From NCBI GenBank assembly GCA_032622095.1, contig CP136065.1, positions 241,593,530 through 241,657,529 of the forward strand: 64,000 nucleotides of DNA, written 5' to 3'. The DNA comes from Siphonodentalium dalli. Its lineage: Eukaryota; Mollusca; Scaphopoda; Gadilida; Siphonodentaliidae. The notes beneath the pieces were generated by a model. The model saw nothing but the letters and a program-made list of their open reading frames with translations, was not told the origin of the DNA and made no database searches. Numbering within the stretch: the stretch's first letter is position 1; each line of letters starts with the position of its first letter. Shown piece by piece: positions 10,201-22,470 of this stretch. A program made the translations under genes and the position numbers.

Positions 10201-10890
10201 ACCCCGAGTCAGCACACCAAATTTGGTTTAAATCGGTCCAAAATATTGTTATGTACTGGTAAATTTGTTTGGAGCGACATTCACCAATTCCATCCTATAC
10301 CTTTGGACTACTTAGCTATTAATATGGCTATATTTGGACTACTTAGCTATTAATATGGCTATATTATCTGCCAATGTGCAGATAAAGAAAGCCATGGTAT
10401 CTAATTTAAAAAAAAGTTTCAACAATACACATCACATGCTGTTAACAGTAGACTAGAACATCACTCTACAGATGGTCTGAGGTCATTATAAATGTTATTG
10501 GTTTCATAGAGATGCCAGCCTTTATCATAAACAATGCCTGTGATGTGTTGACAGCTCTGCTGTATAATTGATACTAATGGGTCAGCAGTGAGATGTTTAT
10601 CTTGATGGCTGTTGTGGGTAGAATTTGATACATTATCATTGTAAACTTAAATTGGAATCTCTTGACCAAGTATTCCATGTCCAGGTCACCTTTTCATATT
10701 TAACCCAAGGCTGTGGTGGTGCAGCATTACAGATCCTGTTCCAGTGCATTTTCTTATATAAATGTGAGTGACCCATAAATTTCAATAATTTGTGTTATGT
10801 ACATTGTCTATAATAGTACATAACAGTATACTCTATAATTCAACATCAAAACTCTCATTTATGATTCCGATCAGAGTAATTTACAATCGC
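10201..10890. other. No gene seen; short duplications only
   Basis: Contains a local duplication of TTTGGACTACTTAGC-type sequence (10,302-10,364). A short stretch near 10,735-10,775 (CCAGTGCATTTTCTTATATA) resembles an old arm of the twin-hairpin element. No exon was recognised. Confidence 0.35.
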
Positions 10891-11440
10891 CAAGGGATGA
10901 GTTAACATCTGCCGATCGTGATCGGCCTCTCGTTATGTTTGTCCATACCATCGTATGGTAAACATAGTGTCGACGGCCGGATTGATCACTCGTCGTTCGT
11001 TCGTCCGTCGGTCCGTCTGTCTGTCCGTAGACACTTTACGCATGGTGCGATAACTCAAACATTTTCAAGATCGGAACCAAGTTTTGTAAATGAGTTTCTC
11101 AGCGACAAATACAGATCGAGTTCGAATATGGCTTTGATCCGAGCCTTTTTATAGCCCTTTTTCGACTTAGAATTAACGCATGCTACATTAACTCAAAATT
11201 GATTTATCTGATCGGAACCAAATTTGGTATGTGAGTTTCTAAGCCCAAAATACAGATATAATTCAAATTTGTGTTTGATGCAAAATTTTTTAATGGAGTT
11301 ATGGTTCTTTCGAAAGTTTTTTTTAATTGTTTTAATCTTCGAAGATTCACATTGAATGTTATGGATTTTAGCGTCCAAGCTAATAACTATCGCCAAGGTA
11401 TGGGTTAAACATCTTCCGATCGTGATCAGCCTCTCGTGTC
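10891..11440 (+). repeat. Dispersed repeat with CCATAGTATGG terminus, copy 2 with flanking direct repeats
   Basis: Body as in the copy at 9788-10200. It is flanked by related segments of about 45 bp (10,891-10,935 and 11,389-11,436), each with CGCCAAGG, CATCT.CCGATCGTGATC and GCCTCTCGT. This suggests a tandem unit of about 500 bp or a duplicated terminus. Confidence 0.55.
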
Positions 11441-11490
11441 ATACGATGCTGTTAGGGCAAACTGATGCTGTTAACACAAAGTACCATTTT

Positions 11491-12377
11491 TAGCTCAACT
11501 TACTTTGTAAGTTTGAGCTATTGCCATGGTTTGGCGTCCGTCGTCCGTGTGTGCGTGTGTCAGTCAACAATTTCCTTTGGCGCGGGATACAGGTCGTACC
11601 TTTGGTCTGACCTTTATGAAATTTGTCATGAATGTTGAGATTGACATGTAGATGGGAACGAGTCATTTTGGGGTCATTCGGCCAAAAAACATGGCCGCTG
11701 GCGGCCATCTTGGATTTCAAAATTCAATCCATTGGCGTGGGCTACAGGTCGTACTGTTCGTCTGTTCATCATGAAATTTGTAATGGATGTTAATATTGAC
11801 ATGTAGATGGGAACGAGTCATTTTGGGGTCGTTCGGCCAAAAAACATGGCCGTCAGCAGCCATCTTGGATTTTACTCTTTGCATGACTAAATCCTTTGGC
11901 GCGGGCTACATGTCGTAGTTTTGGTCGGAACTTCATGAAATTTGTCACGGATGTTAACAATGACATGTAGATGGGAACGAGTGATATTGGGGTCATTTGT
12001 CTAAAAAAACATGGCCGCCAGCAGCCATCTTGGATTTTACTCTTTGCATGACTAAATCCTTTGGTGCGGGCTACAGGTCGTAGCTTTGATCAGATCATTA
12101 TGGGATTTGTAAAGGCTGTAGATGGGAACAGGTCATTTTGGGGTAATTCGAAAAAAAAACATGGCTGCCGGTGGCCATTTTAGAATTTACTCTTTGCATC
12201 ACTAAATCCTTTGGCACACCATTATCACCACATCCCTGATCCGATCATTATGAAACCTGTCATGAATGTTGATATTGACATGTATATCTAGTCTTACTTA
12301 GACATTTCAATTAGCACCTTTCCTATTCCTCCATTTACTGTCAACCATTAAATTATTCCCCTACCTAAGTTGAGCTA
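11491..12377 (+). mobile_element. Non-autonomous DNA element with TAGCTCAACTTA termini and internal tandem units
   Basis: Terminal inverted repeat TAGCTCAACTTA at the left and TAAGTTGAGCTA at 12366-12377. The interior is made of about five diverged units of roughly 150 bp. Each has CCTTTGGCGCGGG, ACAGGTCGTA, GAAATTTGTCA, TGACATGTAGATGGGAACGA and ACATGGCCGCC..CAGCCATCTTGG. The left end also forms its own small hairpin (11491-11520). There is no open reading frame across it. Fragments occur at 8100-8300 and 33840-34560. Confidence 0.7.
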
Positions 12378-12395
12378 CAGTGTCATTGGCACTTT

Positions 12396-12725
12396 CATTT
12401 AATTTATCTTTTTCGCGGTGTTCATTTAATCTGAACATATACACGAAAAGCCATTGTGTGTATCAAACATTCAAAAACATACTTATTGCAAATTATTTTT
12501 AATACTTGTTGTATTAGTTGTTGAAAATCGACTATAATCAAGATGGATATTCACGTCGTTTTAGAAACACCAGCGCAGGCATTATTATATATTTTGAAAA
12601 ATATATATGTTCTTGAATGTTTCATTTTTTCTCAAATCGCTCGGATTAGCCAAACACCTCGAAATGACAACTTAAAACAAAAATAACGGTACTTTTTCGT
12701 AACGGGATTAGATTGGCCTTTCCGC
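12396..12725 (-). mobile_element. Inverted, shortened copy of the 56.2-57.1 kb element
   Basis: Shares TTTTTCGCGGTGTT, TTGTTGAAAATCGACTATA, AAAATATATATGTTCTTGAA and ATAACGGTACTTTTTCGTAA with the element at 56177-57130. It is followed by similar CATCAT..CAATTCAGCAGGAC text in both places. Confidence 0.6.
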
Positions 12726-13700
12726 ATCATATCAATTCAGCAGGACCACCAGCATCATATCATATTAACACGACCACTTGACCAGGGATGAGTTCCTACA
12801 CAGTGGTCTGTTTACTGTAACTTAGTCTGTAAGGGAATCAGGTGTGTGGAGTTAGAATCCAGTTCCCAGTTCCCAGTACCCAGTTCAAAACGTAGTCAAA
12901 ACATTAGACTATCTTATTATGATAGACTGGGAGGTAGACCCCGAAGCCACGACAAATAGTTTTCATGGCTGGCTCAACCGATTTTCGTGGCTGGTTAGCT
13001 AGCTAAGCCGGCTCGGTCACGACGTTCGTGGCTGACGAAATATGGCGGCTCAGCCGGCTGAGATGTTATCATTCAGCGTATTTCCGTTTCCGAAATGTTC
13101 CTAATCCCCTGTTATCGGTTATAGATGACGTTTTTTTTAGCGTTTGTGGTGAACCCGTAGAATTCCAGACCACACGTAATCTTTTGATGTTGGGCTTTTC
13201 CATTACGGCGAAATTCACGAAGGACTGGCATGGATATACTATGTAGTTTCCCATCTAATCGGTATAAGTAGTTACATTGGGACTTCTGTCGACTTCAGAC
13301 TGCTATCATCACTGCCATCTTGCGATATATGCATGCATCATTGCATGATGAACCGGATAGTAATGATATATACTATTTCAAACTATTTTCTATTCTTATG
13401 TGACAAATGCCAGTGATGTCTGAGACTGGGTGTTGTCGATATAAACAATTTATATTTTAACCCTTTCAATACCGAATGGATGCGCCCATTCAGTTATATG
13501 AAAGCATGCATTGGGATAGTCTATTCCACATTAAGGGGCCAGATGTTCGGATAATATAACAACCATGCGAGTATGCCAATATTAGGCAATGCGGTTTAGT
13601 TCTTTGCGATTCACAGTACAGTTGTGCTTGACATATAAGCCCATGCACATGGCTCAGCCATTTTACAATTCCGGCGGCGGAGATTTTTAAATGTGGCTGG
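12726..13700. other. No gene recognised
   Basis: Contains a short CAGTTCCCAGT tandem (about 12,862-12,890) and a run of GGCTGGCT/CGGCTGAG words near 12,965-13,060. A TTAACCCTTTCAATACCG sequence at about 13,459 begins like the TTAACCCTTTGAGTGCC terminus at 62,732, but no partner was found. Open frames here (for example 13,028-13,246) have no recognisable protein features. Confidence 0.3.
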
Positions 13701-13708
13701 CGTTAGAA

Positions 13709-13815
13709 ATAATATGGCTGGCGGCGGCTTGTGGCCAATATGGCTGGCGGCGGCTTGTGGCCAATATGGCTGGCGGCGGCTTGTGGCCAATATGGCTGGC
13801 GGCGGCGGCGTACGA
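13709..13815 (+). repeat. 26-bp tandem repeat
   Basis: Four units of ATGGCTGGCGGCGGCTTGTG plus GCCAAT, nearly identical. It is GC-rich against an AT-rich background. Confidence 0.85.
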
Positions 13816-13849
13816 TGGCGGCTTCGGGCTCTACTGGGAGGTGGCGAGT

Positions 13850-15030
13850 ATAGTTCGTTGTTTTCGCAGTAACTCACATCTGTCGGTGGGAGGGGTGCCT
13901 GATTTGGGTTCACGATAATTGGTGGCTCCTCTACCCGACATCCACATCAAATGAATTATACCCCCTGGGTGGACCGAGAGGGACGGATTTCGAATATGAT
14001 TCTGAATAGTACGTCAGAATTCAATTCGCCAATTCTCGAGTTGGCTGTCGTTATTTTGGCCGGGGAGGTGCATGATGGGTTTGCTATTCCATTTGGGCGC
14101 AAATATAACTGCGTCCTCTGTATATATAGAACCTATATTCACTGTGAGGGCCAGAGGAGGGGTACACGAGATGGGCGGTCGGGGCACAGGAGAGAGGGGC
14201 GGTTGGTTGCTGGAAGCTGAATATGAAACTGAGTTGGGTGTGGTCTTCGAAAGATCAAACATTCACATACAACCACTCTCCCGTTGATAGAATCCACACA
14301 AAAAATGTGACGGACCATGACGAGCGGTTCTGATTTTGGATAGGACTCTGGAAAGCCAGAAGATAGTTCGTTGTTTCCTTAATCAATCGCAGTCTGTTGG
14401 TGGGAGGGAGTGGAATATTTGGGTTCTGATCGATCCGCAGATTCTCTACCAGATCCCCACTTCAATTCACTTAGGACCCCGGGGAGGCCCCACCAGGGGC
14501 GGATGTTGAATAGGACTCTGTACACCAATTGGGAGCCAGATGCCGGTTCGTTATTTTCGCAATAACTCTCAATATGTCGGTGAAGTGGGTACAGCAGTTG
14601 GGTTCTTGACCAATGGCGGCTCATCTACCCGACCAATACGTCATATGACTTATAGTCCCCCCCCCAGAGCACCGTGGGGGCGGATTTCGAATAGGATTCT
14701 GAATAGTACGCCAGAATCCAATTCGCCAAATCTCGAATTGCTGTCGTTATATGGGCCTGGAGGTGCGCGATGGGTTTGCTATTCCATTTGACGAAATGTC
14801 ACTGCGCCCCTCTGTATAGAATATATATTCCCCAGGAGGGTCCGATGGGTTGCATGAGAGGGGCGGTCTGGATATCGGAAGCTGAATGTGAAACTGGGTG
14901 TGCGCTTCAAACCACATAGAAACACTATCCCGTTGATAGATTTCACAAAAAAAAATGGGGAGGGACCACGAAGAGCGTTTCTGATTTTAAATAAGACTCT
15001 GGAAACCAGAAGAGAGTTCGTTGTTTCCAT
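13850..15030 (+). repeat. Diverged ~500-bp tandem duplication
   Basis: Related blocks recur in order: GTTCGTTGTTTTCGCA.TAACTC, a TGTCGGTGGGAGG-like block, CTCTACC.GA, GGATTTCGAATA.GATTCT, GAATAGTACG.CAGAAT, TCGAATTG..TGTCGTTAT and ATGGGTTTGCTATTCCATTT. They begin near 13,850, 14,355 (short) and 14,545. The unit is non-coding, and the short frames in it are not conserved between copies. Confidence 0.6.
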
Positions 15031-15302
15031 ATTTCCGGTTAAACTATATATCGACCTGCATGAAAAATGTTTTTTTTGTTTTTTTTAAACCACTTTTTTC
15101 TTCTAATACGAACATAGCTCTCATAGTGTGAGGGTAAACACACGTTGTGATAATACTATATTATAGTTTATTACATTGGTTATAAGGATAAAGATTTCCC
15201 CCTTCAAATTGATTGCTTGAAATTGAGATTTTTTTAACATTCACGAATGGGGCCTCCTTAAGTCACAAACTTCGTTATAATTAATGAAAACTGTCCTATT
15301 TC

Positions 15303-15577
15303 AGGCGATGCCGCGTGCAGAAAAAAATGAAAACAGCGGCAACATAGCGGTCTACATTGGCAGCACCATATATTATGCAGAATTCAAATTTTTGCTGCAC
15401 AGTCAGAAATCGACCATGCAGTTTTCAATAATTACAACGATTTTCTTTTGTAATGAGATTCGCATTGTGTGTTTGAGACACCAGATAATCTTACATGAGT
15501 ATCGCCAAGGACGTGGAATATACAAGTGGAATAAGATAAATGTGGCCTTCAAGTGTGGTGCGGACCTGAAGACTTAA
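15303..15577 (+). CDS. Possible terminal exon, unrecognised
   Basis: An open frame of about 90 codons follows a splice-acceptor-like TCCTATTTCAG and ends at TAA 15575-15577. The translation is lysine-rich and hydrophilic with short hydrophobic patches (AVYIGSTIYY, FSIITTIFF). I recognise no family. There is no companion exon or downstream AATAAA close by that would make a convincing gene. It could be a chance frame in AT-rich DNA. Confidence 0.15.
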
Positions 15578-16180
15578 ATGTATTTTTGTTGTCGGGGATC
15601 ATATTATGTGCGGTTAGGACATGCATAATCTCAGTATTCACGGTGCATGCATTGATTGGCATACACCCCTATTCATTCTGATGGGGGTCCTGGTTCCTCT
15701 CCGGTGGCCAGTCAAAAATGGTAATCAATTAAAACAATCGACGCCTGAATTTGCCTGTAGTTAGACCTCTAGACGCTACACTTCCCTACTGTCAGTCAGT
15801 TAAAGACTAATGATCATAAAAAAACTAAAATCAGGGCTGTTAGGTGCCGCAGTTCGGAAATTTGAAGCAACGATTGGGGGGGGGTGGCGCAGTTGGAAAT
15901 TCAAAGGTGGATCCCCCAACGAAGACTGTAGCCACGTCCTTAATAATAAGTATATGCAACATAATTATACATTTACATCTCTTAATTGTTCGACTGCAAG
16001 GGTGAAAATTAATACATTCAGCAGTGAATTGTTGATCAAGTTGAGTTTTATACCCTGCTACGAATCTCTGCACCATTCCCAGGGGTGCCGAAATCAACGA
16101 AGGGCAAGGGGCACAATGCCAGAAAAGCGCACTATTTTAACCAGAAATACTGTATAAATGCCGAATGGGCCATGTTTTGG
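15578..16180. other. No gene seen
   Basis: Intergenic AT-rich DNA with a short poly-G/C run near 15,875. The open frame across 15,810-16,157 has no recognisable features. Confidence 0.3.
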
Positions 16181-16400
16181 TAAACACAGTATGTTAAAGC
16201 ACGTCCCATGGCAGGAGCTGCGATATTGTAGCATTAAGATCCTGTACCAGTTCATCCATACATATGAGTCTCCAACAGAGAGCCTCGCATATAAATTATA
16301 AGATAATGTACTGGTTTACAAGGTCAATGTAAATATTGTTAAGCAAATGTATTATCTTATATATGCGAGGCTCCCTATATAAGAGAATGTATTGGTAAAG
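16181..16400. mobile_element. Old relic of the twin-hairpin element
   Basis: Contains GAGCCTCGCATATAAATTAT, AAGATAATGTACTGG, ATGTATTATCTTATATATGC and GAGAATGTATTGGTAAAGGG. These are diverged hairpin arms arranged as in the intact copies. The preceding TCCTGTACCAGTTCATCC stretch resembles text beside the other relic at 44,342-44,515. Confidence 0.5.
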
Positions 16401-16518
16401 GGTTTTCGTAATATTTAAAGAAGCTCTAGACGTGGAAGGGTTAAAGCACGCTCACATTAAACTACTAGAATGGTTCTACTTTTCTTTTATGATAATATAA
16501 CAATGATATTTATTGTAT

Positions 16519-16745
16519 AGGTGCATAAAGACACCAAGGATCTCCTAAATGTGCAAAAAGACACCAGGATCTCATAAACGTACAAAAAGCAACATAATCT
16601 CATAAACGTGCAAAAAGATACCCAGGATCTCCTAAACGTGCAAAAAGACACACAGAATCTCTCAAACGTGCAAAAAGACACAGGATCTTCTACGTGAAAA
16701 ACACACCCAGGCACTCATAAATGTGCAAAGAGACACACAACATCT
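16519..16745 (-). repeat. Small inverted minisatellite related to the 29-bp array
   Basis: About eight degenerate 30-bp units of AAACGTGCAAAAAGACAC..AGGATCTC. Reverse-complemented they give GATCCTGGGTGTCTTTTTG and then CACGTTTAGGAG, a one-base-longer relative of the large array's unit. It lies about 175 bp from the large array in the opposite orientation. Confidence 0.75.
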
Positions 16746-16920
16746 CAATTAAAGTCGATTCAAGAATAAGGAACTGCGGTGCCAATCAAACTCAAAGCGA
16801 ATGAAATGCACGTTAAATTCTGTTGAAATTCTACTCCGTTCGAAACAAATACTTGTAATAATAAAAATAAGCGGATGATTAATTATAAAATCGCGTTTGT
16901 TTAAATAAGATTTCGATATG

Positions 16921-19900
16921 CTGGATGTCTTTTTCTCGTTTAAGAGATCCTGTGTGTCTTTTTCTCGTTTAAGAGATCCTGGGTGTCTTTTAAGAGATCC
17001 TGGATGTCTTTTTCTCGTTTAAGAGATCCTGGATGTCTTTTTCTCGTTTAAGAAATCCTGTGTGTCTCTTTCTCATTTAAGAGATCTTGTGTGTCTCTTT
17101 CTCATTTAAGATATCCTGGGTGTCTCTTTCTCATTTAAGAGATCACGTGTGTCTCTTTCTCGTTTAAGAGATCCTGGGTGTCTTTTTCTCATTTAAGAGA
17201 TCCTGGGTGTCTCTTTCTCGTTTAAGAGATCCTGGGTGTCTTTTTCTCGTTTAAGAGATCCTGGGTGTCTTTTTCTCGTTTAAGAGATCCTGGGTGTCTC
17301 TTTCTCATTTAAGATATCCTGGATGTCTCTTTCTCATTTAAGAGATCCTGGGTGTCTTTTTCTCATTTAAGAGATCCTGTGTGTCTCTTTCTCGTTTAAG
17401 AGATCCTGGGTGTCTCTTTCTCATTTAAGATATCCTGAGTGTATTTTTCTCGTTTAATAGATCCTGTGTGTCTTTTTCTCATTTAAGATATCCTGAGTGT
17501 ATTTTTCTCGTTTAATAGATCCTGTGTGTCTTTTTCTCGTTTAAGATATCATGGGTGTCTCTTTCTCATTTAAGAGATCCTGGGTGTCTTTTTCTCGTTT
17601 AAGAGATCCTGGGTGTCTCTTTCTCATTTAAGAGATCCTGGATGTCTTTTTCTCGTTTAAGAGATCCTGGGTGTCTCTTTCTCATTTAAGAGATCCCGTG
17701 TGTCTCTTTCTTGTTTAAGAGATCATGTGTGTCTCTTTCTCGTTTAAGAGATCCTGTGTGTCTCTTTCTCGTTTAAGAGATCCCGTGTGTCTCTTTCTTG
17801 TTTAAGAGATCATGTGTGTCTCTTTCTCGTTTAAGAGATCATGTGTGTCTCTTTCTCGTTTAAGAGATCCTGGGTGTCTCTTTCTCATTTAAGAGATCCT
17901 GTGTGTCTTTTTCTCGTTTAAGAGATCCTGAGTGTCTCTTTCTCGTTTAAGAGATCCTGGGTGTCTTTTTCTCGTTTAAGAGATCCTGGGTGTCTCTTTC
18001 TCATTTAAGAGATCCTGGGTGTCTCTTTCTCATTTAAGAGATCGTGTGTGTCTCTTTCTCGTTTAAGAGATCCTGGGTGTCTCGTTCTCGTTTAAGAGAG
18101 CCTGGGTGTCTACTTCTCATTTAAGAGATCATGGGTGTCTCTTTCTCATTTAAGAGATCCTGGGTGTCTCTTTCTCGTTTAAGAGATCCTGGGTGTCTCT
18201 TTCTCATTTAAGAGATCATGTGTGTCTCTTTCTCGTTTAAGAGATCCTGGGTGTCTCTTTCTCGTTTAAGAGATCCTGGGTAACTCTTTCTCGTTTAAGA
18301 GATCCTGGGTGTCTTTTTCTCGTTTAAGAGATCGTGTGTGTCTCTTTCTCGTTTAAGAGATCCTGGGTGTCTCTTTCTCGTTTAAGAGATCGTGTGTGTC
18401 TCTTTCTCGTTTAAGAGATCCTGGGTGTCTCTTTCTCGTTTAAGAGATCCCGTGTGTCTCTTTCTCGTTTAAGAGATCCTGGGTGTCTCTTTCTCGTTTA
18501 AGAGATCCTGGGTGTCTTTTTCTCATTTAAGAGATCCTGTGTGTCTCTTACTCGTTTAAGAGATCTTGGGTGTCTTTTTCTCGTTTAAGAGATCCTGTGT
18601 GTCTCTTTCTCGTTTAAGAGATCCTGGGTGTCTCTTTCTCGTTTAAGAGATCCTGGGTGTCTCTTTCTCGTTTAAGAGATCGTGTGTGTCTCTTTCTCGT
18701 TTAAGAGATCCTGGGTGTCTCTTTCTCGTTTAAGAGATCCCGTGTGTCTCTTTCTCGTTTAAGAGATCCTGGGTGTCTCTTTCTCGTTTAAGAGATCCTG
18801 GGTGTCTTTTTCTCATTTAAGAGATCCTGTGTGTCTCTTTCTCGTTTAAGAGATCCTGTGTGTCTCTTTCTCATTTAAGAGATCCTGGGTGTCTCTTTCT
18901 CGTTTAAGAGATCCTGGGTGTCTCTTTCTCGTTTAAGAGATCATGTGTGTCTCTTTCTCGTTTAAGAGATCATGTGTGTCTCTTTCTCGTTTAAGAGATC
19001 CTGGGTGTCTCTTTCTCGTTTAAGAGATCTTGGGTGTCTTTTTCTCATTTAAGAGATCCTGGGTGTCTCTTTCTCGTTTAAGAGATCCTGTGTGTCTCTT
19101 TCTCATTTAAGAGATCCTGGGTGTCTCTTTCTCGTTTAAGAGATCCTGGGTGTCTCTTTCTCGTTTAAGAGATCATGTGTGTCTCTTTCTCGTTTAAGAG
19201 ATCATGTGTGTCTCTTTCTCGTTTAAGAGATCCTGGGTGTCTCTTTCTCGTTTAAGAGATCCTGTGTGTCTCTTTCTCGTTTAAGAGATCATGTGTGTCT
19301 CTTTCTCGTTTAAGAGATCCTGGGTGTCTCTTTCTCGTTTAAGAGATCCTGTGTGTCTCTTTCTCGTTTAAGAGATCCTGGGTGTCTTTTTCTCGTTTAA
19401 GAGATCGTGTGTGTCTCTTTCTCGTTTAAGAGATCCTGTGTGTCTCTTTCTCGTTTAAGAGATCGTGTGTGTCTCTTTCTCGTTTAAGGGATCCTGGGTT
19501 TCTCTTTCTCGTTTAAGAGATCCTGGGTGTCTCTTTCTCGTTTAAGAGATCCTGGGTGTCTTTTTCTCATTTAAGAGATCCTGTGTGTCTCTTACTCGTT
19601 TAAGAGATCCTGGGTGTCTCTTTCTCGTTTAAGAGATCCTGGGTGTCTCTTTCTCGTTTAAGAGATCATGTGTGTCTCTTTCTCGTTTAAGAGATCCTGG
19701 GTGTCTCTTTCTCGTCTAAGAGATCCTGGGTGTCTCTTTCTCGTTTAAGAGATCCTGGGTGTCTTTTTCTCGTTTAAGAGATCGTGTGTGTCTCTTTCTC
19801 GTTTAAGAGATCCTGTGTGTCTCTTTCTCGTTTAAGAGATCCCGTGTGTCTCTTTCTTGTTTAAGAGATCATGTGTGTCTCTTTCTCGTTTAAGAGATCA

Positions 19901-22470
19901 TGTGTGTCTCTTTCTCGTTTAAGAGATCCTGGGTGTCTCTTTCTCATTTAAGAGATCCTGTGTGTCTTTTTCTCGTTTAAGAGATCCTGAGTGTCTCTTT
20001 CTCGTTTAAGAGATCCTGGGTGTCTTTTTCTCGTTTAAGAGATCCTGGGTGTCTCTTTCTCATTTAAGAGATCCTGGGTGTCTCTTTCTCATTTAAGAGA
20101 TCGTGTGTGTCTCTTTCTCGTTTAAGAGATCCTGGGTGTCTCTTTCTCGTTTAAGAGAGCCTGGGTGTCTACTTCTCATTTAAGAGATCATGGGTGTCTC
20201 TTTCTCATTTAAGAGATCCTGGGTGTCTCTTTCTCGTTTAAGAGATCCTGGGTGTCTCTTTCTCATTTAAGAGATCATGTGTGTCTCTTTCTCGTTTAAG
20301 AGATCCTGGGTGTCTCTTTCTCGTTTAAGAGATCCTGGGTGTCTCTTTCTCGTTTAAGAGATCCTGGGTGTCTTTTTCTCGTTTAAGAGATCGTGTGTGT
20401 CTCTTTCTCGTTTAAGAGATCCTGGGTGTCTCTTTCTCGTTTAAGAGATCGTGTGTGTCTCTTTCTCGTTTAAGAGATCCTGTGTGTCTCTTTCTCGTTT
20501 AAGAGATCCCGTGTGTCTCTTTCTCGTTTAAGAGATCCTGGGTGTCTCTTTCTCGTTTAAGAGATCCTGGGTGTCTTTTTCTCATTTAAGAGATCCTGTG
20601 TGTCTCTTACTCGTTTAAGAGATCTTGGGTGTCTTTTTCTCGTTTAAGAGATCCTGTGTGTCTCTTTCTCGTTTAAGAGATCCTGGGTGTCTCTTTCTCG
20701 TTTAAGAGATCCTGGGTGTCTCTTTCTCGTTTAAGAGATCGTGTGTGTCTCTTTCTCGTTTAAGAGATCCTGGGTGTCTCTTTCTCGTTTAAGAGATCCC
20801 GTGTGTCTCTTTCTCGTTTAAGAGATCCTGGGTGTCTCTTTCTCGTTTAAGAGATCCTGGGTGTCTTTTTCTCATTTAAGAGATCCTGTGTGTCTCTTTC
20901 TCGTTTAAGAGATCCTGTGTGTCTCTTTCTCATTTAAGAGATCCTGGGTGTCTCTTTCTCGTTTAAGAGATCCTGGGTGTCTCTTTCTCGTTTAAGAGAT
21001 CATGTGTGTCTCTTTCTCGTTTAAGAGATCATGTGTGTCTCTTTCTCGTTTAAGAGATCCTGGGTGTCTCTTTCTCGTTTAAGAGATCTTGGGTGTCTTT
21101 TTCTCATTTAAGAGATCCTGGGTGTCTCTTTCTCGTTTAAGAGATCCTGTGTGTCTCTTTCTCATTTAAGAGATCCTGGGTGTCTCTTTCTCGTTTAAGA
21201 GATCCTGGGTGTCTCTTTCTCGTTTAAGAGATCATGTGTGTCTCTTTCTCGTTTAAGAGATCATGTGTGTCTCTTTCTCGTTTAAGAGATCCTGGGTGTC
21301 TCTTTCTCGTTTAAGAGATCCTGGGTGTCTCTTTCTCGTTTAAGAGATCATGTGTGTCTCTTTCTCGTTTAAGAGATCCTGGGTGTCTCTTTCTCGTTTA
21401 AGAGATCCTGTGTGTCTCTTTCTCGTTTAAGAGATCCTGGGTGTCTTTTTCTCGTTTAAGAGATCGTGTGTGTCTCTTTCTCGTTTAAGAGATCCTGTGT
21501 GTCTCTTTCTCGTTTAAGAGATCGTGTGTGTCTCTTTCTCGTTTAAGGGATCCTGGGTTTCTCTTTCTCGTTTAAGAGATCCTGGGTGTCTCTTTCTCGT
21601 TTAAGAGATCCTGGGTGTCTTTTTCTCATTTAAGAGATCCTGTGTGTCTCTTACTCGTTTAAGAGATCCTGGGTGTCTCTTTCTCGTTTAAGAGATCCTG
21701 GGTGTCTCTTTCTCGTTTAAGAGATCATGTGTGTCTCTTTCTCGTTTAAGAGATCCTGGGTGTCTCTTTCTCGTCTAAGAGATCCTGGGTGTCTCTTTCT
21801 CGTTTAAGAGATCCTGGGTGTCTTTTTCTCGTTTAAGAGATCGTGTGTGTCTCTTTCTCGTTTAAGAGATCCTGTGTGTCTCTTTCTCGTTTAAGAGATC
21901 GTGTGTGTCTCTTTCTCGTTTAAGGGATCCTGGGTTTCTCTTTCTCGTTTAAGAGATCCTGGGTGTCTCTTTCTCGTTTAAGAGATCCTGGGTGTCTTTT
22001 TCTCATTTAAGAGATCCTGTGTGTCTCTTACTCGTTTAAGAGATCTTGTGTGTCTTTTTCTCATTTAAGAGATCCTGGGTGTCTCTTTCTCGTTTAAGAG
22101 ATCCTGGATGTCTTTTTCTCATTTAAGAGATCCCGGGTGTCTTTTTCTCATTTAAGAGATCCTGGGTGTCTTTTTCTCATTTAAGAGATCCTGTGTGTCT
22201 CTTTCTCATTTAAGAGATCCTGGGTGTCTTTTCCTCGTTTAAGAGATCCTGGGTGTCTTTTCCTCGTTTAAGAGATCCTGGGTGTCTCTTTCTCATTTAA
22301 GAGATCCTGTGTGTCTCTTTCTCATTTAAGAGATCCTGGGTGTCTCTTTCTCGTTTAAGAGATCCTGTGTGTCTCTTTCTCGTTTAAGAGATCCTGTGTG
22401 TCTCTTTCTCGTTTAAGAGATCCTGGGTGTCTCTTTCTCATTTAAGAGATCCTGGGTGTCTTTTTGCACG
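16921..22470 (+). repeat. 29-bp minisatellite, about 190 units, with higher-order structure
   Basis: A continuous tandem array whose core is TTTAAGAGATCCTGGGTGTC followed by TCTTTCTCG, period 29. Units vary at a few positions (CTGGG/CTGTG/CATGTG/CGTGTG; CTCTTT/CTTTTT; CTCGTTT/CTCATTT). Rare variants recur at exactly 2,059 bp, or 71 units: TCTTTCTTG after a CCCGTG unit (17,781 and 19,840), TACTTCTCAT (18,111 and 20,170), CTCTTACTCG (18,550 and 20,609) and TTTAAGGGATCC (19,490 and 21,549). A further 13-unit (377-bp) repeat occurs at 21,549/21,926 and a 10-unit (290-bp) one at 18,451/18,741. There are no unique spacers, so it is not CRISPR-like. Confidence 0.95.

Noticed and set aside
13611-13918. 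Overlapping proline/alanine-rich open frames
   Set aside because: They are by-products of the 26-bp GC-rich tandem repeat, open on both strands.
16921-22470. A CRISPR-like array of 29-bp repeats
   Set aside because: The units are contiguous with no unique spacers, the DNA is clearly eukaryotic, and the array has satellite-type higher-order structure.
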